A stretch of 32,191 bases of DNA from NCBI RefSeq assembly GCF_000310185.1, contig NZ_AMXD01000032.1, positions 1 through 32,191 on the forward strand. Reading direction: 5' to 3'. The position numbers and the translations under genes are program-made. Under the pieces are notes generated by a model. It was not told the DNA's origin. It saw nothing but the letters and a program-made list of their open reading frames with translations, and searched no databases. This stretch comes from Thauera aminoaromatica S2 (GTDB taxonomy: Bacteria > Pseudomonadota > Gammaproteobacteria > Burkholderiales > Rhodocyclaceae). Shown piece after piece: positions 15,082 to 24,092 of this stretch; position 1 is the stretch's first letter; each line of letters starts with the position of its first letter.

Positions 15082-17300
15082 TCCGCAGCCCCTGCGGCGG
15101 CCCCCTCGCTGACGGGCTCGCCGCAGGGCGCACCGGCACTCGCCGGCGCCAGCACGACGCGGTTACGCCCGGCGTGCTTGGCCGCGTACAAGGCCTCGTC
15201 GGCGCGCGCATAGGCGGCCTCGTAGCCCTCGTCGGCCGCGTCCAGCATGGTCGCGCCGATGCTGACCGAATAGTGCAGCGCCCCCGAGTCGACGCTGGCC
15301 GGCGAATCCGCCACCACCCTGCGCAGCCGGTCCGCCGCCCGCACCGCGCCGAGCGCGTCGATGCTGGGAAGCAGGACCGCGAACTCCTCCCCGCCCAGGC
15401 GTGCGAACACGTCGGCCTCGCGCAACTGCGCGCTCACCGTCGCGGTGAAATGGCGCAGCACCTCGTCACCCGCGGCATGGCCGTGGGTGTCGTTGATGCG
15501 CTTGAAGAAGTCGAGATCCATCAGCAGCAGCGCTGCCGGCGCCTGGTTGCGGCGCACGCGTCCGAGTTCGCCGCGCACGACCTCGACGAAGTGGCGGCGA
15601 TTCCATAGCCCGGTGAGCGGATCGCTGGTGGCCAGCTGCAGCAGGCTCTCCTCCATCGCCTTGCGCTGCGAGATGTCCTGGTGGATGCCGACCATGCGCA
15701 GCGCCTCCCCGCCCGCGCCGCGATCGAGTACGCGGCCCGCCGCGAGCACCCAGACCCAGTGCCCGCTCTTGTGCTTGAGGCGGTATTCCGCGCGATAGGC
15801 ATCCTTGATGCCGCGCAGGTGCGGCTCGAGCGAGTCGCGGATGTCGTACCAGTCGTCCGGATGCACCAGGGACTCCCAGCTCGATACATTCGCCGGCAGC
15901 TCCTCCGCTGCATAGCCGAGCATCCTGCACCACATCGGGCTGAAATTCGCTCGCCCGCTCGGCACGTCCCAGTCCCAAAAACCGAGCTCGGCACCTTCGA
16001 GTGCGAGCATCAGGCGGCGTTCGCGCTCGGCGATCTGCTCGCGCACCCGGCGCCGTTCGGTGAAGTCCCGGCTGACGCGGATCTCGCCGAGCTGCACGCC
16101 GTCGAGGTCGAAATAGGGGGTGCGCAAGGTGTCGAGCAGACGTAGCGTTCCGTCCGCCGCCTCCAGCCACTCCTCGTGGTTCTCTGCGCAGCTCACGGTG
16201 TCCTGGCCGGCCCCGGCGAGCGGCAGCCGCCCCGCGAACACCTCGCCGTCGCTGCGCCCGACCAGGGCCGCCTCGCGGATCCCGTAGGCCTCGGCGAAGG
16301 CCTTGTTGCAGCCCAGGTAACGGCCTTCCCGATCGCGGAAGGCGATCAGGTCGGGCACCGAATCGATCAGCCCGCGCAGCAGCGCCCGCTCGGCCGCCAG
16401 CGTCCGCTGCGGCGCACGCACGCCGGACACGAACACCGCGCGATAGATCATCGCGAACGCCGCCACCTTGTAGGCGTGCCCGAGCACGTTGTAAAGGTCG
16501 GCGACCGCGGCATAACGCGCGAAATGCAGCTCGGCCAGCGCCATCGTCGCCGCGGCGGCGGCCAGCCAGCCAGCGGCGGATTCGCCGTCCGCCAGCGCGC
16601 GGCGCGCGAGCAAGATCGCGGCAGCAAGGTGCAGCAGCACGAGCCCACCCTCCAGCACGCTCTTTAACGGGGTTACGCCCTGCCCCTCGATGAAGGTCGC
16701 CGGCAAGACCTGCGGGTGCGCAAGGACGAGCCAGCTCCAGCCGAAGGCGACGCCGATCGCAGCGAGGACGGCCCAGGCCGCGGCGGATCCGCCGCCATCG
16801 CGCTCCGGCAGCACGGCATGGGCGAGCAGACCCAGCACACCGAGCAGACGCGCCATCAGCCAGAAGGCGATCGCCTTGTCCGCGCTGTTGGGCGTGAAGA
16901 AGGGCGGCATGCCCGGAAAGGACATCAGGTGGGCGAAATCGAGCAGCCCCACCGCGAGGCAGGCTGCGCCGAGCCAGACCAGCCGTGCCCCGCGCGCGCT
17001 GCGGCGCAGGTTCCAGCCAAGCGCGAACACCATCCCGGCGACCACGAGCGAGAAGATCTCCAGCCCTGAATGCAGCGGCAGGTAATCGCGCGCATCGGCG
17101 AACAGGCGCACCGGCGGCATGAAGACGCTGAGGACGAAGAGCACCCCGAGCAGGCCGGTGGCCTGCAGCGGACGACGGAAGCGGTGCAGCACCGAGGTCG
17201 CCAAGATCAACGCGCCTCGGGCACACCGCAGGAGCGTGGTTTGCCCCCCCAGCCGGAAGGCATGGTATGGACGACCCGGGCAGCTTGCCGAGCGCTGCAC
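15072..17300 (-). CDS. MASE3-PAS-PAS-GGDEF diguanylate cyclase
   Basis: Makes the second messenger c-di-GMP from two GTP at the inner membrane. From the GTG at 17300 it is 742 residues. Order: an N-terminal MASE3-type sensor of about seven helices (about 47-270; motifs LEIFSLVVAGMVFALGWN and GLLDFAHLMSFPGM), PAS 1 (about 308-430), PAS 2 with a PAC tail (about 435-555; WDWDVPSG, GIHQDISQRK), and GGDEF (about 566-725). The active site is GGEEF (636-640), and the inhibitory I-site RxxD (READ, 627-630) lies five residues before it, so both catalysis and product inhibition look intact. The start is uncertain: GTG 17300 follows a -10-like CATAAT (17341-17336), whereas TTG 17210 has GAGG upstream. 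It sits between fbpA and fbpB. Confidence 0.93.
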   Translation of the reverse strand: MQRSASCPGRPYHAFRLGGQTTLLRCARGALILATSVLHRFRRPLQATGLLGVLFVLSVFMPPVRLFADARDYLPLHSGLEIFSLVVAGMVFALGWNLRRSARGARLVWLGAACLAVGLLDFAHLMSFPGMPPFFTPNSADKAIAFWLMARLLGVLGLLAHAVLPERDGGGSAAAWAVLAAIGVAFGWSWLVLAHPQVLPATFIEGQGVTPLKSVLEGGLVLLHLAAAILLARRALADGESAAGWLAAAAATMALAELHFARYAAVADLYNVLGHAYKVAAFAMIYRAVFVSGVRAPQRTLAAERALLRGLIDSVPDLIAFRDREGRYLGCNKAFAEAYGIREAALVGRSDGEVFAGRLPLAGAGQDTVSCAENHEEWLEAADGTLRLLDTLRTPYFDLDGVQLGEIRVSRDFTERRRVREQIAERERRLMLALEGAELGFWDWDVPSGRANFSPMWCRMLGYAAEELPANVSSWESLVHPDDWYDIRDSLEPHLRGIKDAYRAEYRLKHKSGHWVWVLAAGRVLDRGAGGEALRMVGIHQDISQRKAMEESLLQLATSDPLTGLWNRRHFVEVVRGELGRVRRNQAPAALLLMDLDFFKRINDTHGHAAGDEVLRHFTATVSAQLREADVFARLGGEEFAVLLPSIDALGAVRAADRLRRVVADSPASVDSGALHYSVSIGATMLDAADEGYEAAYARADEALYAAKHAGRNRVVLAPASAGAPCGEPVSEGAAAGAADQR

Positions 17301-17413
17301 GGGACGAAGATTGAAGGACGCGGGGACATCGCGTAATTATGCATGATCGACCCGCGACCGCCGCCGCGGCAGCGCACCCCGCGTGCATTATTTCGCGTCG
17401 GCAGGCACCTCGC

Positions 17414-19054
17414 TCAGCCCTCCCGGCGGCGCACGCGCAGGATCTGGCGCGAAATCCAGAACATCGGCAGCAAGCCCACCGCCACGATGATCAGCGCCGC
17501 GGTCGAGGCTTCGGCCAGGCGCTCGTCGGCCGCAAGCGTGTGCGCCTGGGTGGCGAGGGTGTCGAAGTTGAAGGGTCGGATCACCAGCGTGGCGGGCAGC
17601 TCCTTCATGACATCGACGAACACCAGCAGGCCGGCGGTGAGCAGGCTACCGCGCAGCATCGGCATGTGCACCCGCCTCAGCGTCGCCCACTTGCCGAAGC
17701 CCAGGCTGCGCGAGGCGTCGTCCATGTTGGGGGTGATCTTGCCCAGGCTGGACTCGACCGTCTGCAGCGCCACTGCGAGGAAGCGCGCCAGGTACGCGTA
17801 GATCAGCGCGGCGATGCCGCCGGTGAGCAGCAGCCCGGGGTTCGTCCCCCACAACGCCTCCCAGCCCTGGGCCAGCCAGCGATCCACCCGGGTCAGCGGG
17901 ATCAGCACGCCCACCGCGATCACCGAGCCGGGCACCGCGTAGCCCAGTCCGACGATGCGGTTGAGCACCTGCGGCAGGCGCGAGCGCGCCAAGCGTGCGG
18001 CGTAGGCGAGCAGCACTGCGAGCAGCACCGCCACCACCGCGGTGATCGCCGCGAGCACGAAGCTGTTGTGCGCCAGCTCGACGAAGCGCGCGCCGAACTG
18101 GGCATCGCCCTCAAGGAAGGCCATGCGCAGCAGCAGCGCCGCCGGCAGCAGGAAGCCGAGCAGCAGCGGCATGAAGCAGGCGAACGCGGCGAGCACACCG
18201 AGCGCCAGCGGCAGGCGCAGCCGCACCGGCATCGCCACCTGGCGCGAGGTGTTGTTGAAGCGCGCCCGCCCGCGCGACATGCGCTCCAGGGTCAGCACCA
18301 GGACCACGAAGGCGAGCAGCGCGGCCGACAGCTGCGCGGCGGCGATGCGGTCGCCGAGCGAGAACCAGGCGCGATAGATGCCGGTGGTGAAGGTCTGCAC
18401 GCCGAAGTAGGACACGGTGCCGAAGTCGGCCAGCGTCTCCATCAGCGCCAGCGCGGTGCCGGCCACCACCGCCGGGCGCGCCAGCGGCAGGGAGACGCGG
18501 AAGAACGAGCCCCACGGACCCAGCCCGAGCGTGCGCCCGGCCTCGAGCATCCCGCCCGCACGCTCCAGGAAGGCGGTGCGCGCGATCATGTAGACATACG
18601 GGTAGAGCACGAACATGAACATCGCCACCGCGCCGCCGACGGTGCGCACGTCGGGGAACCAGTAGTCGCCGCGCCCCCATCCGAAGGTCTCGCGCAGCCA
18701 GCCCTGCACCGGGCCGACGAACTGGAGAAAATCGGTATACACGTAGGCCATCACATAGGCCGGCATCGCCAGCGGCAGCACCAGCGCCCACTCCAGGAAG
18801 CGCCGCCCGGGAAAGTCCAGCATCGTCGTCAGCCAGGCCGAGGTCACGCCGATCGACGACACCCCCAGGCCGACGCCGATGCATAGCACCACGGTGTTGA
18901 ACACGAACTCGCCGAGCACCGTGTCGGCCAGGTGCGACCAGGTCGCCCCGGTGTCGCCGGCGAGCACGTTGGAGAACACCGACAGCACCGGCGCCGCGAT
19001 CAGCGTGGCCACCACAACCGCCAGCACTGTCAGCGAAGAAAACCGAATGCGCAT
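17414..19054 (-). CDS. fbpB: Ferric-iron ABC transporter permease
   Basis: A 546-residue inner-membrane permease with two fused BPD (binding-protein-dependent transport) domains, the FbpB/ThiP/HitB pattern of about twelve helices. The first EAA coupling loop is GMLEAGRTLGLGPWGSFFRVSLPLARP (about 180-206). The second is NMDDASRSLGFGKWATLRRVHMP in the C-terminal half. Two such loops per chain mean a single permease subunit serves the ATPase. The start MRIRFSS at 19054 has AGGG-rich sequence upstream; ATG 19081, nine codons earlier, is an alternative. A TATAAT at 19142-19137 is its likely -10. It diverges from fbpC across 153 bp and is downstream of no other gene. Confidence 0.93.
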   Translation of the reverse strand: MRIRFSSLTVLAVVVATLIAAPVLSVFSNVLAGDTGATWSHLADTVLGEFVFNTVVLCIGVGLGVSSIGVTSAWLTTMLDFPGRRFLEWALVLPLAMPAYVMAYVYTDFLQFVGPVQGWLRETFGWGRGDYWFPDVRTVGGAVAMFMFVLYPYVYMIARTAFLERAGGMLEAGRTLGLGPWGSFFRVSLPLARPAVVAGTALALMETLADFGTVSYFGVQTFTTGIYRAWFSLGDRIAAAQLSAALLAFVVLVLTLERMSRGRARFNNTSRQVAMPVRLRLPLALGVLAAFACFMPLLLGFLLPAALLLRMAFLEGDAQFGARFVELAHNSFVLAAITAVVAVLLAVLLAYAARLARSRLPQVLNRIVGLGYAVPGSVIAVGVLIPLTRVDRWLAQGWEALWGTNPGLLLTGGIAALIYAYLARFLAVALQTVESSLGKITPNMDDASRSLGFGKWATLRRVHMPMLRGSLLTAGLLVFVDVMKELPATLVIRPFNFDTLATQAHTLAADERLAEASTAALIIVAVGLLPMFWISRQILRVRRREG

Positions 19055-19207
19055 CGCGCCCTGCCCTGCCGTCGAATCCATGCCGTTCCCATGATTGCGC
19101 CCCGGCGCCGGAAATCGGCCCCCGCGAACTGAGCGAATTATAATTGATCGCATTTGGAACACCGGGGTGCAATAATTCCCCACGCCCATAGGCCCTCGAC
19201 GACCGCG
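19055..19207. promoter_or_regulatory. Divergent fbpB/fbpC control region
   Basis: On the minus strand, CGATCA, two bases, then TATAAT (19150-19137) forms the fbpB -10 region. The same layout, CGATCA-N2-CATAAT, precedes the diguanylate cyclase at 17349-17336. No good -35 is present for fbpB. For fbpC, AATAAT at 19171-19176 is a possible -10. GCGAATTATAATTGATCGC (19132-19150) is partly palindromic and could be an operator; resemblance to a Fur box is weak. Confidence 0.4.
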
Positions 19208-20317
19208 ATGTCCCACCTCGACCTTTCCCGCATCGACCTCGCCTTCGGCAGCCACCTCGTGGTCCGCCAGCTCTCACTGCAGCTCGAGAAGGGCCGCATC
19301 GGCTGCCTGCTCGGGCCTTCCGGCTGCGGCAAGACCACGGTGCTGCGCTGCATCGCCGGCTTCGAACGGCTGGCGGCCGGCGAGATCCGCCTCGACGGCG
19401 AGGTCGTCAGCACGCCGCGCCACATGCTGCCGCCCGAGCGCCGGCGCATCGGCATGGTGTTCCAGGACTATGCGCTCTTCCCGCATCTCTCGGTGGCGGA
19501 CAATATCGGCTTCGGCCTCCGGCGCGACAGCGCCGCCGTGCGCAACGCGCGGGTGGACGAGCTGCTCGCGCTGGTCGGCCTCGCCGGACAGGGCCGCAAG
19601 TATCCGCACGAGATGTCCGGCGGCCAGCAGCAGCGCGTCGCGCTCGCGCGTGCACTCGCTCCCAAGCCCAGCCTGCTGCTGCTCGACGAGCCCTTCTCCA
19701 ATCTCGACGTCGAATTGCGCGAACGCCTGTCGTACGAGGTGCGCGAGATCATCAAGGCCGCCGACACCACCGCGATCCTGGTCACCCACGACCAGCACGA
19801 GGCCTTCGCAGTGGCCGACGAGATCGGCATCATGCACGAGGGTCGCATCCAGCAATGGGATACGCCCTACAACCTCTACCACCGCCCGGCCAACCGCTTC
19901 GTCGCCGACTTCATCGGCCAGGGTGCCTTCCTGCGCGGCAAGGTGCTCGACGATCACCGCGTGCAGATCGAGCTCGGCGTGCTCGACAGCACGCAGCCGC
20001 TGGTGTGCTGCGCCGACTGCGCCGGTTGCGTGCATGGCAGCCCGGTCGACGTGCTGCTGCGCCCAGACGACCTCGTGCACGACGACGCCAGCGCGCTGCG
20101 CGCCGAGGTGGTGCATAAGGCTTTCCGCGGCGCAGACATCCTGTACACCCTGCGCCTGGCGGGCGGCGCGCGCGTGCTCTCGCTGGTGCCCAGCCACCAC
20201 AACCACGCCATCGGCGAGCGCATCGGCATCCGCCTCGACGTCGACCACGTCGTCACCTTCTCCGACGAGCGCGCCGACGAGTGCGCGCCCGCCCATCCCG
20301 CAGCGTCTCTGGCATGA
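19208..20317 (+). CDS. fbpC: Ferric-iron ABC transporter ATP-binding protein
   Basis: A 369-residue ATPase that drives iron import through FbpB. All ABC motifs are present: Walker A GPSGCGKT (36-43), Q-loop Q86, signature SGGQQQR (137-143), Walker B LLLLDEP (156-162) and switch H194. A C-terminal TOBE-type regulatory domain runs from about residue 240. Unusually, it has a cysteine cluster, CCADCAGC (C267, C268, C271, C274), with spacing suited to metal or Fe-S binding. Because it lies in the regulatory domain of an iron importer, it may sense iron or redox state; this is inference. ATG 19208 gives the standard N-terminus. The stop overlaps the ATG of aat (ATGA at 20314). Confidence 0.94.
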   Translation: MSHLDLSRIDLAFGSHLVVRQLSLQLEKGRIGCLLGPSGCGKTTVLRCIAGFERLAAGEIRLDGEVVSTPRHMLPPERRRIGMVFQDYALFPHLSVADNIGFGLRRDSAAVRNARVDELLALVGLAGQGRKYPHEMSGGQQQRVALARALAPKPSLLLLDEPFSNLDVELRERLSYEVREIIKAADTTAILVTHDQHEAFAVADEIGIMHEGRIQQWDTPYNLYHRPANRFVADFIGQGAFLRGKVLDDHRVQIELGVLDSTQPLVCCADCAGCVHGSPVDVLLRPDDLVHDDASALRAEVVHKAFRGADILYTLRLAGGARVLSLVPSHHNHAIGERIGIRLDVDHVVTFSDERADECAPAHPAASLA

Positions 20318-21021
20318 TCCCCTGGCTGGGCGCGGAGCCGGGCTTCCCCGCCGACGAGCGCGCTTTGCGCGAACCCAACGGGCTGCTCGCCGCCGGTGGC
20401 GCGCTCACCCCACCCTGGCTGCTCGCCGCCTACCGCCGCGGCATCTTCCCCTGGTTCAGCGAGGGCGAACCCATCCTGTGGTGGACACCCGACCCTCGCC
20501 TGGTGCTCGTGCCCGACGAATTCCACGTCAGCCATTCGCTGCGCAAGACCCTGCGCCGACGGCGCTTCGAGGTCAGGACGGACACCGCCTTCGCCGAGGT
20601 GCTGCTGGCCTGCGCCGCGGCGCGCGCCGGCGGCCCGGGCACCTGGATCACCCCCGCGATGCGCGCCGCCTACCAGCGCATGCACGAACTGGGCTGGGCG
20701 CACAGTGTCGAATGCTGGCGAGAGGGCCGGCTGGTGGGCGGACTCTACGGCATGGCGATCGGCCGCGTGTTCTTCGGCGAGTCGATGTTCGCGCGCGAGA
20801 CCGACGCCTCCAAGGTGGCGCTCGCCCATCTCGCGCGGCTGCTCGCCGAACGCGGCTATGGCATGATCGACTGCCAGATGACCACCGCCCACCTGTGCTC
20901 GCTCGGGGCACGCGAGGTGCCGAGGGCGCGTTTCACCGCCGCCCTGCGCCAGTGGGCGCACGACGGCCCGGCGCCGCAGCGCTGGGCCGAGCGAACAATG
21001 CAGGACTTCGACTGGAACTGA
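20314..21021 (+). CDS. aat: Leucyl/phenylalanyl-tRNA-protein transferase
   Basis: Transfers Leu or Phe from aminoacyl-tRNA to N-terminal Lys or Arg of proteins, making N-degrons for ClpAPS. The 235-residue protein has the family signatures: [26 protein letters not shown] (about 28-53), [18 protein letters not shown] and [20 protein letters not shown] 20314 overlaps the fbpC stop by 4 bp and starts MIPWLG, the usual Aat N-terminus. A longer in-frame GTG start at 20281 would intrude further into fbpC and is less likely. bpt, the other prokaryotic N-end rule transferase, follows 30 bp downstream. Cotranscription with an iron-transport ATPase looks accidental but would put aat under the same promoter. 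Confidence 0.96.
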   Translation: MIPWLGAEPGFPADERALREPNGLLAAGGALTPPWLLAAYRRGIFPWFSEGEPILWWTPDPRLVLVPDEFHVSHSLRKTLRRRRFEVRTDTAFAEVLLACAAARAGGPGTWITPAMRAAYQRMHELGWAHSVECWREGRLVGGLYGMAIGRVFFGESMFARETDASKVALAHLARLLAERGYGMIDCQMTTAHLCSLGAREVPRARFTAALRQWAHDGPAPQRWAERTMQDFDWN

Positions 21022-21051
21022 CGCAGGACGGCAAGTTGCACGACGGACGCG

Positions 21052-21780
21052 ATGAAATCGGACTATCCCTACGCCCTCATCCAGTTCTACGCCACGGCGC
21101 CCTACGCATGCTCCTACCTGGCCGGGCGGAGCGCGCGCTCGCAGGTCGCCACCCCGGGCCATCTCATCGACCCGCAGGTCTATAGCGAACTCGTGCGCCG
21201 CGGCTTTCGCCGCAGCGGGGTGTTCACCTACCGCCCCTATTGCGACCACTGCCAGGCCTGCGTGCCGGTGCGCGTGCCGGTCGAGCGCTTCCAGCCCGAC
21301 CGCAGCCAGCGCAGGACATGGGCTCGACATGCAGATCTGATCCCGATCGAGCGTCCCCTCGAATTCGTCGAGGAGCACTACCAGCTCTACCAGCGCTACC
21401 AGACCGCCCGCCACGCCGGCGGCGGCATGGACCTCGACAACCGCGAGCAGTACGCCCATTTCCTGCTGCAGAGCCATGTCGACACCCGCCTGGTGGAGTT
21501 CCGCAGCTATGGCAGCCTGCGCATGGTGAGCGTGATCGATCGCCTCACCGACGGCCTGTCGAGCGTCTACACCTTCTACGATCCCGACCAGCCGCGCAGC
21601 GCCTTCGGCACTTGGGGCGTGCTCTGGCAGATCGAGGCGTGCAGGGTGCTCGGACTGCCGCACGTGTACCTGGGCTACTGGATCGGCGAGAGCCCGAAGA
21701 TGGCCTACAAGGCGCGCTTCCGCCCGCTCGAGGCGCTGATCGACGGCGACTGGCAGCCCTTTCCGGGCGATTTCGCCTGA
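21052..21780 (+). CDS. bpt: Aspartate/glutamate leucyltransferase
   Basis: A 242-residue Bpt: it adds leucine from Leu-tRNA to proteins with N-terminal Asp or Glu, turning secondary into primary destabilising residues for ClpAPS. The N-terminal ATE domain has the conserved cysteines in [16 protein letters not shown] (C19) and [16 protein letters not shown]. The C-terminal GNAT-like domain shows [21 protein letters not shown] and [20 protein letters not shown], all typical. Length fits the bacterial family. It lies 30 bp after aat and 42 bp before pyrD on the same strand. The ATG is unambiguous because [20 protein letters not shown] aligns with the family start. Confidence 0.96.
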   Translation: MKSDYPYALIQFYATAPYACSYLAGRSARSQVATPGHLIDPQVYSELVRRGFRRSGVFTYRPYCDHCQACVPVRVPVERFQPDRSQRRTWARHADLIPIERPLEFVEEHYQLYQRYQTARHAGGGMDLDNREQYAHFLLQSHVDTRLVEFRSYGSLRMVSVIDRLTDGLSSVYTFYDPDQPRSAFGTWGVLWQIEACRVLGLPHVYLGYWIGESPKMAYKARFRPLEALIDGDWQPFPGDFA

Positions 21781-21810
21781 TCACGGCGCCCGGCGGTCGG
21801 GTCGACTCGC

Positions 21811-21816
21811 TACAAT
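21811..21816 (+). promoter_or_regulatory. -10-like TACAAT immediately before pyrD
   Basis: TACAAT ends 6 bp before the pyrD ATG (21823), so a transcript starting 7 bp downstream would begin at or next to the start codon. No ribosome site lies between. No convincing -35 was found. Confidence 0.35.
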
Positions 21817-21822
21817 CTCGCG

Positions 21823-22830
21823 ATGCTCTACGAACTCGCCCGCCCCCTCCTGTTCGCGCTCGACCCCGAGACCGCCCACAACCTCACCCTGCATGGCCTG
21901 CACTATGCCGGCAAGCTGCTGCCCGCCGCCGAGCCGGAGCCGGCGAGCGCGGTCGAGGTCATGGGCCTGCGCTTTCCCAACCGCGTCGGCCTCGCCGCCG
22001 GGCTCGACAAGAACGGCGAGGCGATCGACGGCCTCGCCCGCCTCGGTTTCGGCTTCCTCGAGATCGGCACGATCACGCCGCGCCCGCAGCCGGGCAACCC
22101 CCGCCCGCGCATGTTCCGCCTGCCCGAGGTGCGGGGCATCATCAATCGCATGGGCTTCAACAACCACGGCGTCGACGTCCTGCTCGCGCACGTGCGTGCG
22201 GCGAAGTACCGCGGCATCCTCGGCATAAACATCGGCAAGAACTTCGACACCCCGATCGAGCGTGCCGCCGACGACTACCTCGCCTGCCTGGAAAAAGTGT
22301 ACGCCCTGGCGAGCTACGTCACGGTGAACATCTCCTCGCCCAACACCAAGAACCTGCGCCAGCTGCAGGGCGAATCCGAACTCGACGACCTCCTCGGCCG
22401 CCTCAAGGCGGCGCAGACCCGCCTCACCGAGCAACATGGGCGCTACGTCCCGCTCACCCTCAAGATCGCCCCCGACCTCGACGACGCGCAGGTGAGCAAC
22501 ATCGCCGACGCGCTGCGCCGCCACCGCATCGACGGCGTGATCGCCACCAATACCACGATCGCGCGCGACAAGGTGCAGGGCATCGCCCACGGCAACGAAC
22601 AGGGCGGCCTGTCGGGCGCGCCGGTGTTCGAGGCTTCCACCGCCGTGGTGCGCAAGCTCGCGCACGCGCTCGCCGGCGAGTTGCCGATCATCGCCGCCGG
22701 AGGCGTGCTCGAGGGCGCACAGGCGCGCGCCAAGCTCGAGGCCGGCGCCGCTTTGGTTCAGCTCTACAGCGGACTCATCTACCGCGGCCCGGCACTGGTG
22801 CGCGAATGCGTGCGCGCCACCGCGGGGTGA
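21823..22830 (+). CDS. pyrD: Dihydroorotate dehydrogenase (quinone), class 2
   Basis: Oxidises dihydroorotate to orotate in pyrimidine synthesis, passing electrons to quinone at the inner membrane. The 335-residue length and N-terminal membrane-binding helices ([20 protein letters not shown]) identify the class 2 enzyme. FMN and substrate motifs: [33 protein letters not shown], catalytic serine in [20 protein letters not shown] and the phosphate-binding [10 protein letters not shown]. Its start ATG 21823 has no Shine-Dalgarno but lies 6 bp after TACAAT, so it may be translated from a leaderless mRNA as well as from the aat-bpt transcript. Confidence 0.97.
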   Translation: MLYELARPLLFALDPETAHNLTLHGLHYAGKLLPAAEPEPASAVEVMGLRFPNRVGLAAGLDKNGEAIDGLARLGFGFLEIGTITPRPQPGNPRPRMFRLPEVRGIINRMGFNNHGVDVLLAHVRAAKYRGILGINIGKNFDTPIERAADDYLACLEKVYALASYVTVNISSPNTKNLRQLQGESELDDLLGRLKAAQTRLTEQHGRYVPLTLKIAPDLDDAQVSNIADALRRHRIDGVIATNTTIARDKVQGIAHGNEQGGLSGAPVFEASTAVVRKLAHALAGELPIIAAGGVLEGAQARAKLEAGAALVQLYSGLIYRGPALVRECVRATAG

Positions 22831-22927
22831 GTCCTTCCCCGACCTCTTCCTTCACCCGGCGAGCAGCACGCCGCGCTCGTCCGCAGCGGCGCCCGTGCCG
22901 ACCTTCCGACCCTCCGAGGAGCCCAAG

Positions 22928-24016
22928 ATGACTCATCGCCGCCAGTTCGTCCTCTCCGCCGCCGCGCTTGCGGTCGCAGCCACCCTGCCCTTCGCCGCCC
23001 ACGCCGCGGACGCCGCGAAGGTCGGCTTCGTCTATGTGAGCCCGATCGGCGATGCCGGCTGGACCTACCAGCACGACCTCGGTCGCAAGGAGCTCGAGAA
23101 GACGCTCGGCGGCAGGATCGAGACGCGCTACGTCGAGAACGTCGCGGAAGGTGCCGATGCCGAGCGCGTGATCCGCGAGTTCGCCGCCAGCGGCAGCAAG
23201 ATCGTGTTCGCCACCAGCTTCGGCTACATGAACTACGTCGAGCGCGTCGCCCGCCAGTTCCCCAACGTCACCTTCCTGCACGCCACCGGCTACAAGTCGG
23301 CGAAGAACTTCGCGCCCTACAACGCGCGCTTCTACGAGGGCCGCTACCTCAACGGCGTGATCGCCGGCAAGATGACCAAGTCCAACGTCCTCGGCTACGT
23401 CGGCGCCTTCCCGATCCCCGAGGTGCTGCAGGGCATCAACGCGTTCACCCTGGGCGCGCGCAGCGTGAACCCGAACGTCGAGGTGCGGGTGATCTGGGCC
23501 AACAGCTGGTACGACCCGGGCAAGGAGCGCGAGGCGGCGATGACCCTGATCTCGCAGGGCGCCGACATGCTCACCCACCACACCGACTCCACCGCCACCG
23601 TCCAGGCCGCGGAAGAAAAGGGCGTGTACGCCTTCGGCTACCACTCCGACATGTCGAAGTACGCGCCCAAGTCCCAGCTCACCGCCACCACCCACCACTG
23701 GGGCGAGTTCTACGCCCGCACCGTCGACGCGGTGCTCGGGGGCACGTGGAAGCCGGAGGGCGTGTGGGGTGGCATGAAGGACGGCATGATCCGCCTCGCC
23801 CCGCTCAACCCGGCGATTCCGGCCGACGTGCAGGCCATGGTCAAGGAACTCCAGGGCCGCATCACCGCCGGCAGCCTGCATCCCTTCACCGGCCCGGTGC
23901 TCGACCAGGCCGGGAAGGAACGCCTCGCCGCCGGTGCGGTGATGGACGATGCCACCCTGGGCAGGATGGACTACTTCGTCCAGGGCGTCGGTTCGCGCCT
24001 GCCCACCGCCAAGTAA
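22928..24016 (+). CDS. BMP-family periplasmic binding protein, Tat-like signal
   Basis: A 362-residue substrate-binding protein of the BMP/Med (PnrA-like) family, whose characterised members bind purine nucleosides or related compounds for ABC import. The signal peptide starts MTHRRQFVLSAAALAVAATL and ends AHAAD near residue 28. The RRQFVL stretch resembles a twin-arginine motif. Core motifs are VGFVYVSPIGDAGWTYQHDLG, ARFYEGRYLNGVIAG and ADMLTHHTDSTATVQAAEE. ATG 22928 has GAGGAG 7 nt upstream, which excludes the longer frame. No permease or ATPase gene lies beside it: pyrD is upstream and a convergent amidase downstream. Its transporter must be elsewhere, or it acts alone. Confidence 0.92.
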   Translation: MTHRRQFVLSAAALAVAATLPFAAHAADAAKVGFVYVSPIGDAGWTYQHDLGRKELEKTLGGRIETRYVENVAEGADAERVIREFAASGSKIVFATSFGYMNYVERVARQFPNVTFLHATGYKSAKNFAPYNARFYEGRYLNGVIAGKMTKSNVLGYVGAFPIPEVLQGINAFTLGARSVNPNVEVRVIWANSWYDPGKEREAAMTLISQGADMLTHHTDSTATVQAAEEKGVYAFGYHSDMSKYAPKSQLTATTHHWGEFYARTVDAVLGGTWKPEGVWGGMKDGMIRLAPLNPAIPADVQAMVKELQGRITAGSLHPFTGPVLDQAGKERLAAGAVMDDATLGRMDYFVQGVGSRLPTAK

Positions 24017-24069
24017 GCCTGCTTCCCCACCACGTCGGTTCCACCCGGCGACGAGACCGCCCCCGTGCG

Positions 24070-24089
24070 GAGCGGGCAGCCCCCCGCTC
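24070..24089. terminator. Weak GC hairpin between convergent genes
   Basis: GAGCGGG (24070-24076) pairs with CCCGCTC (24083-24089) around a 6-nt loop, between the BMP gene stop (24016) and the amidase stop (24093). There is no T-tract, so this is only a possible terminator. Confidence 0.3.
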
Positions 24090-24092
24090 GCT

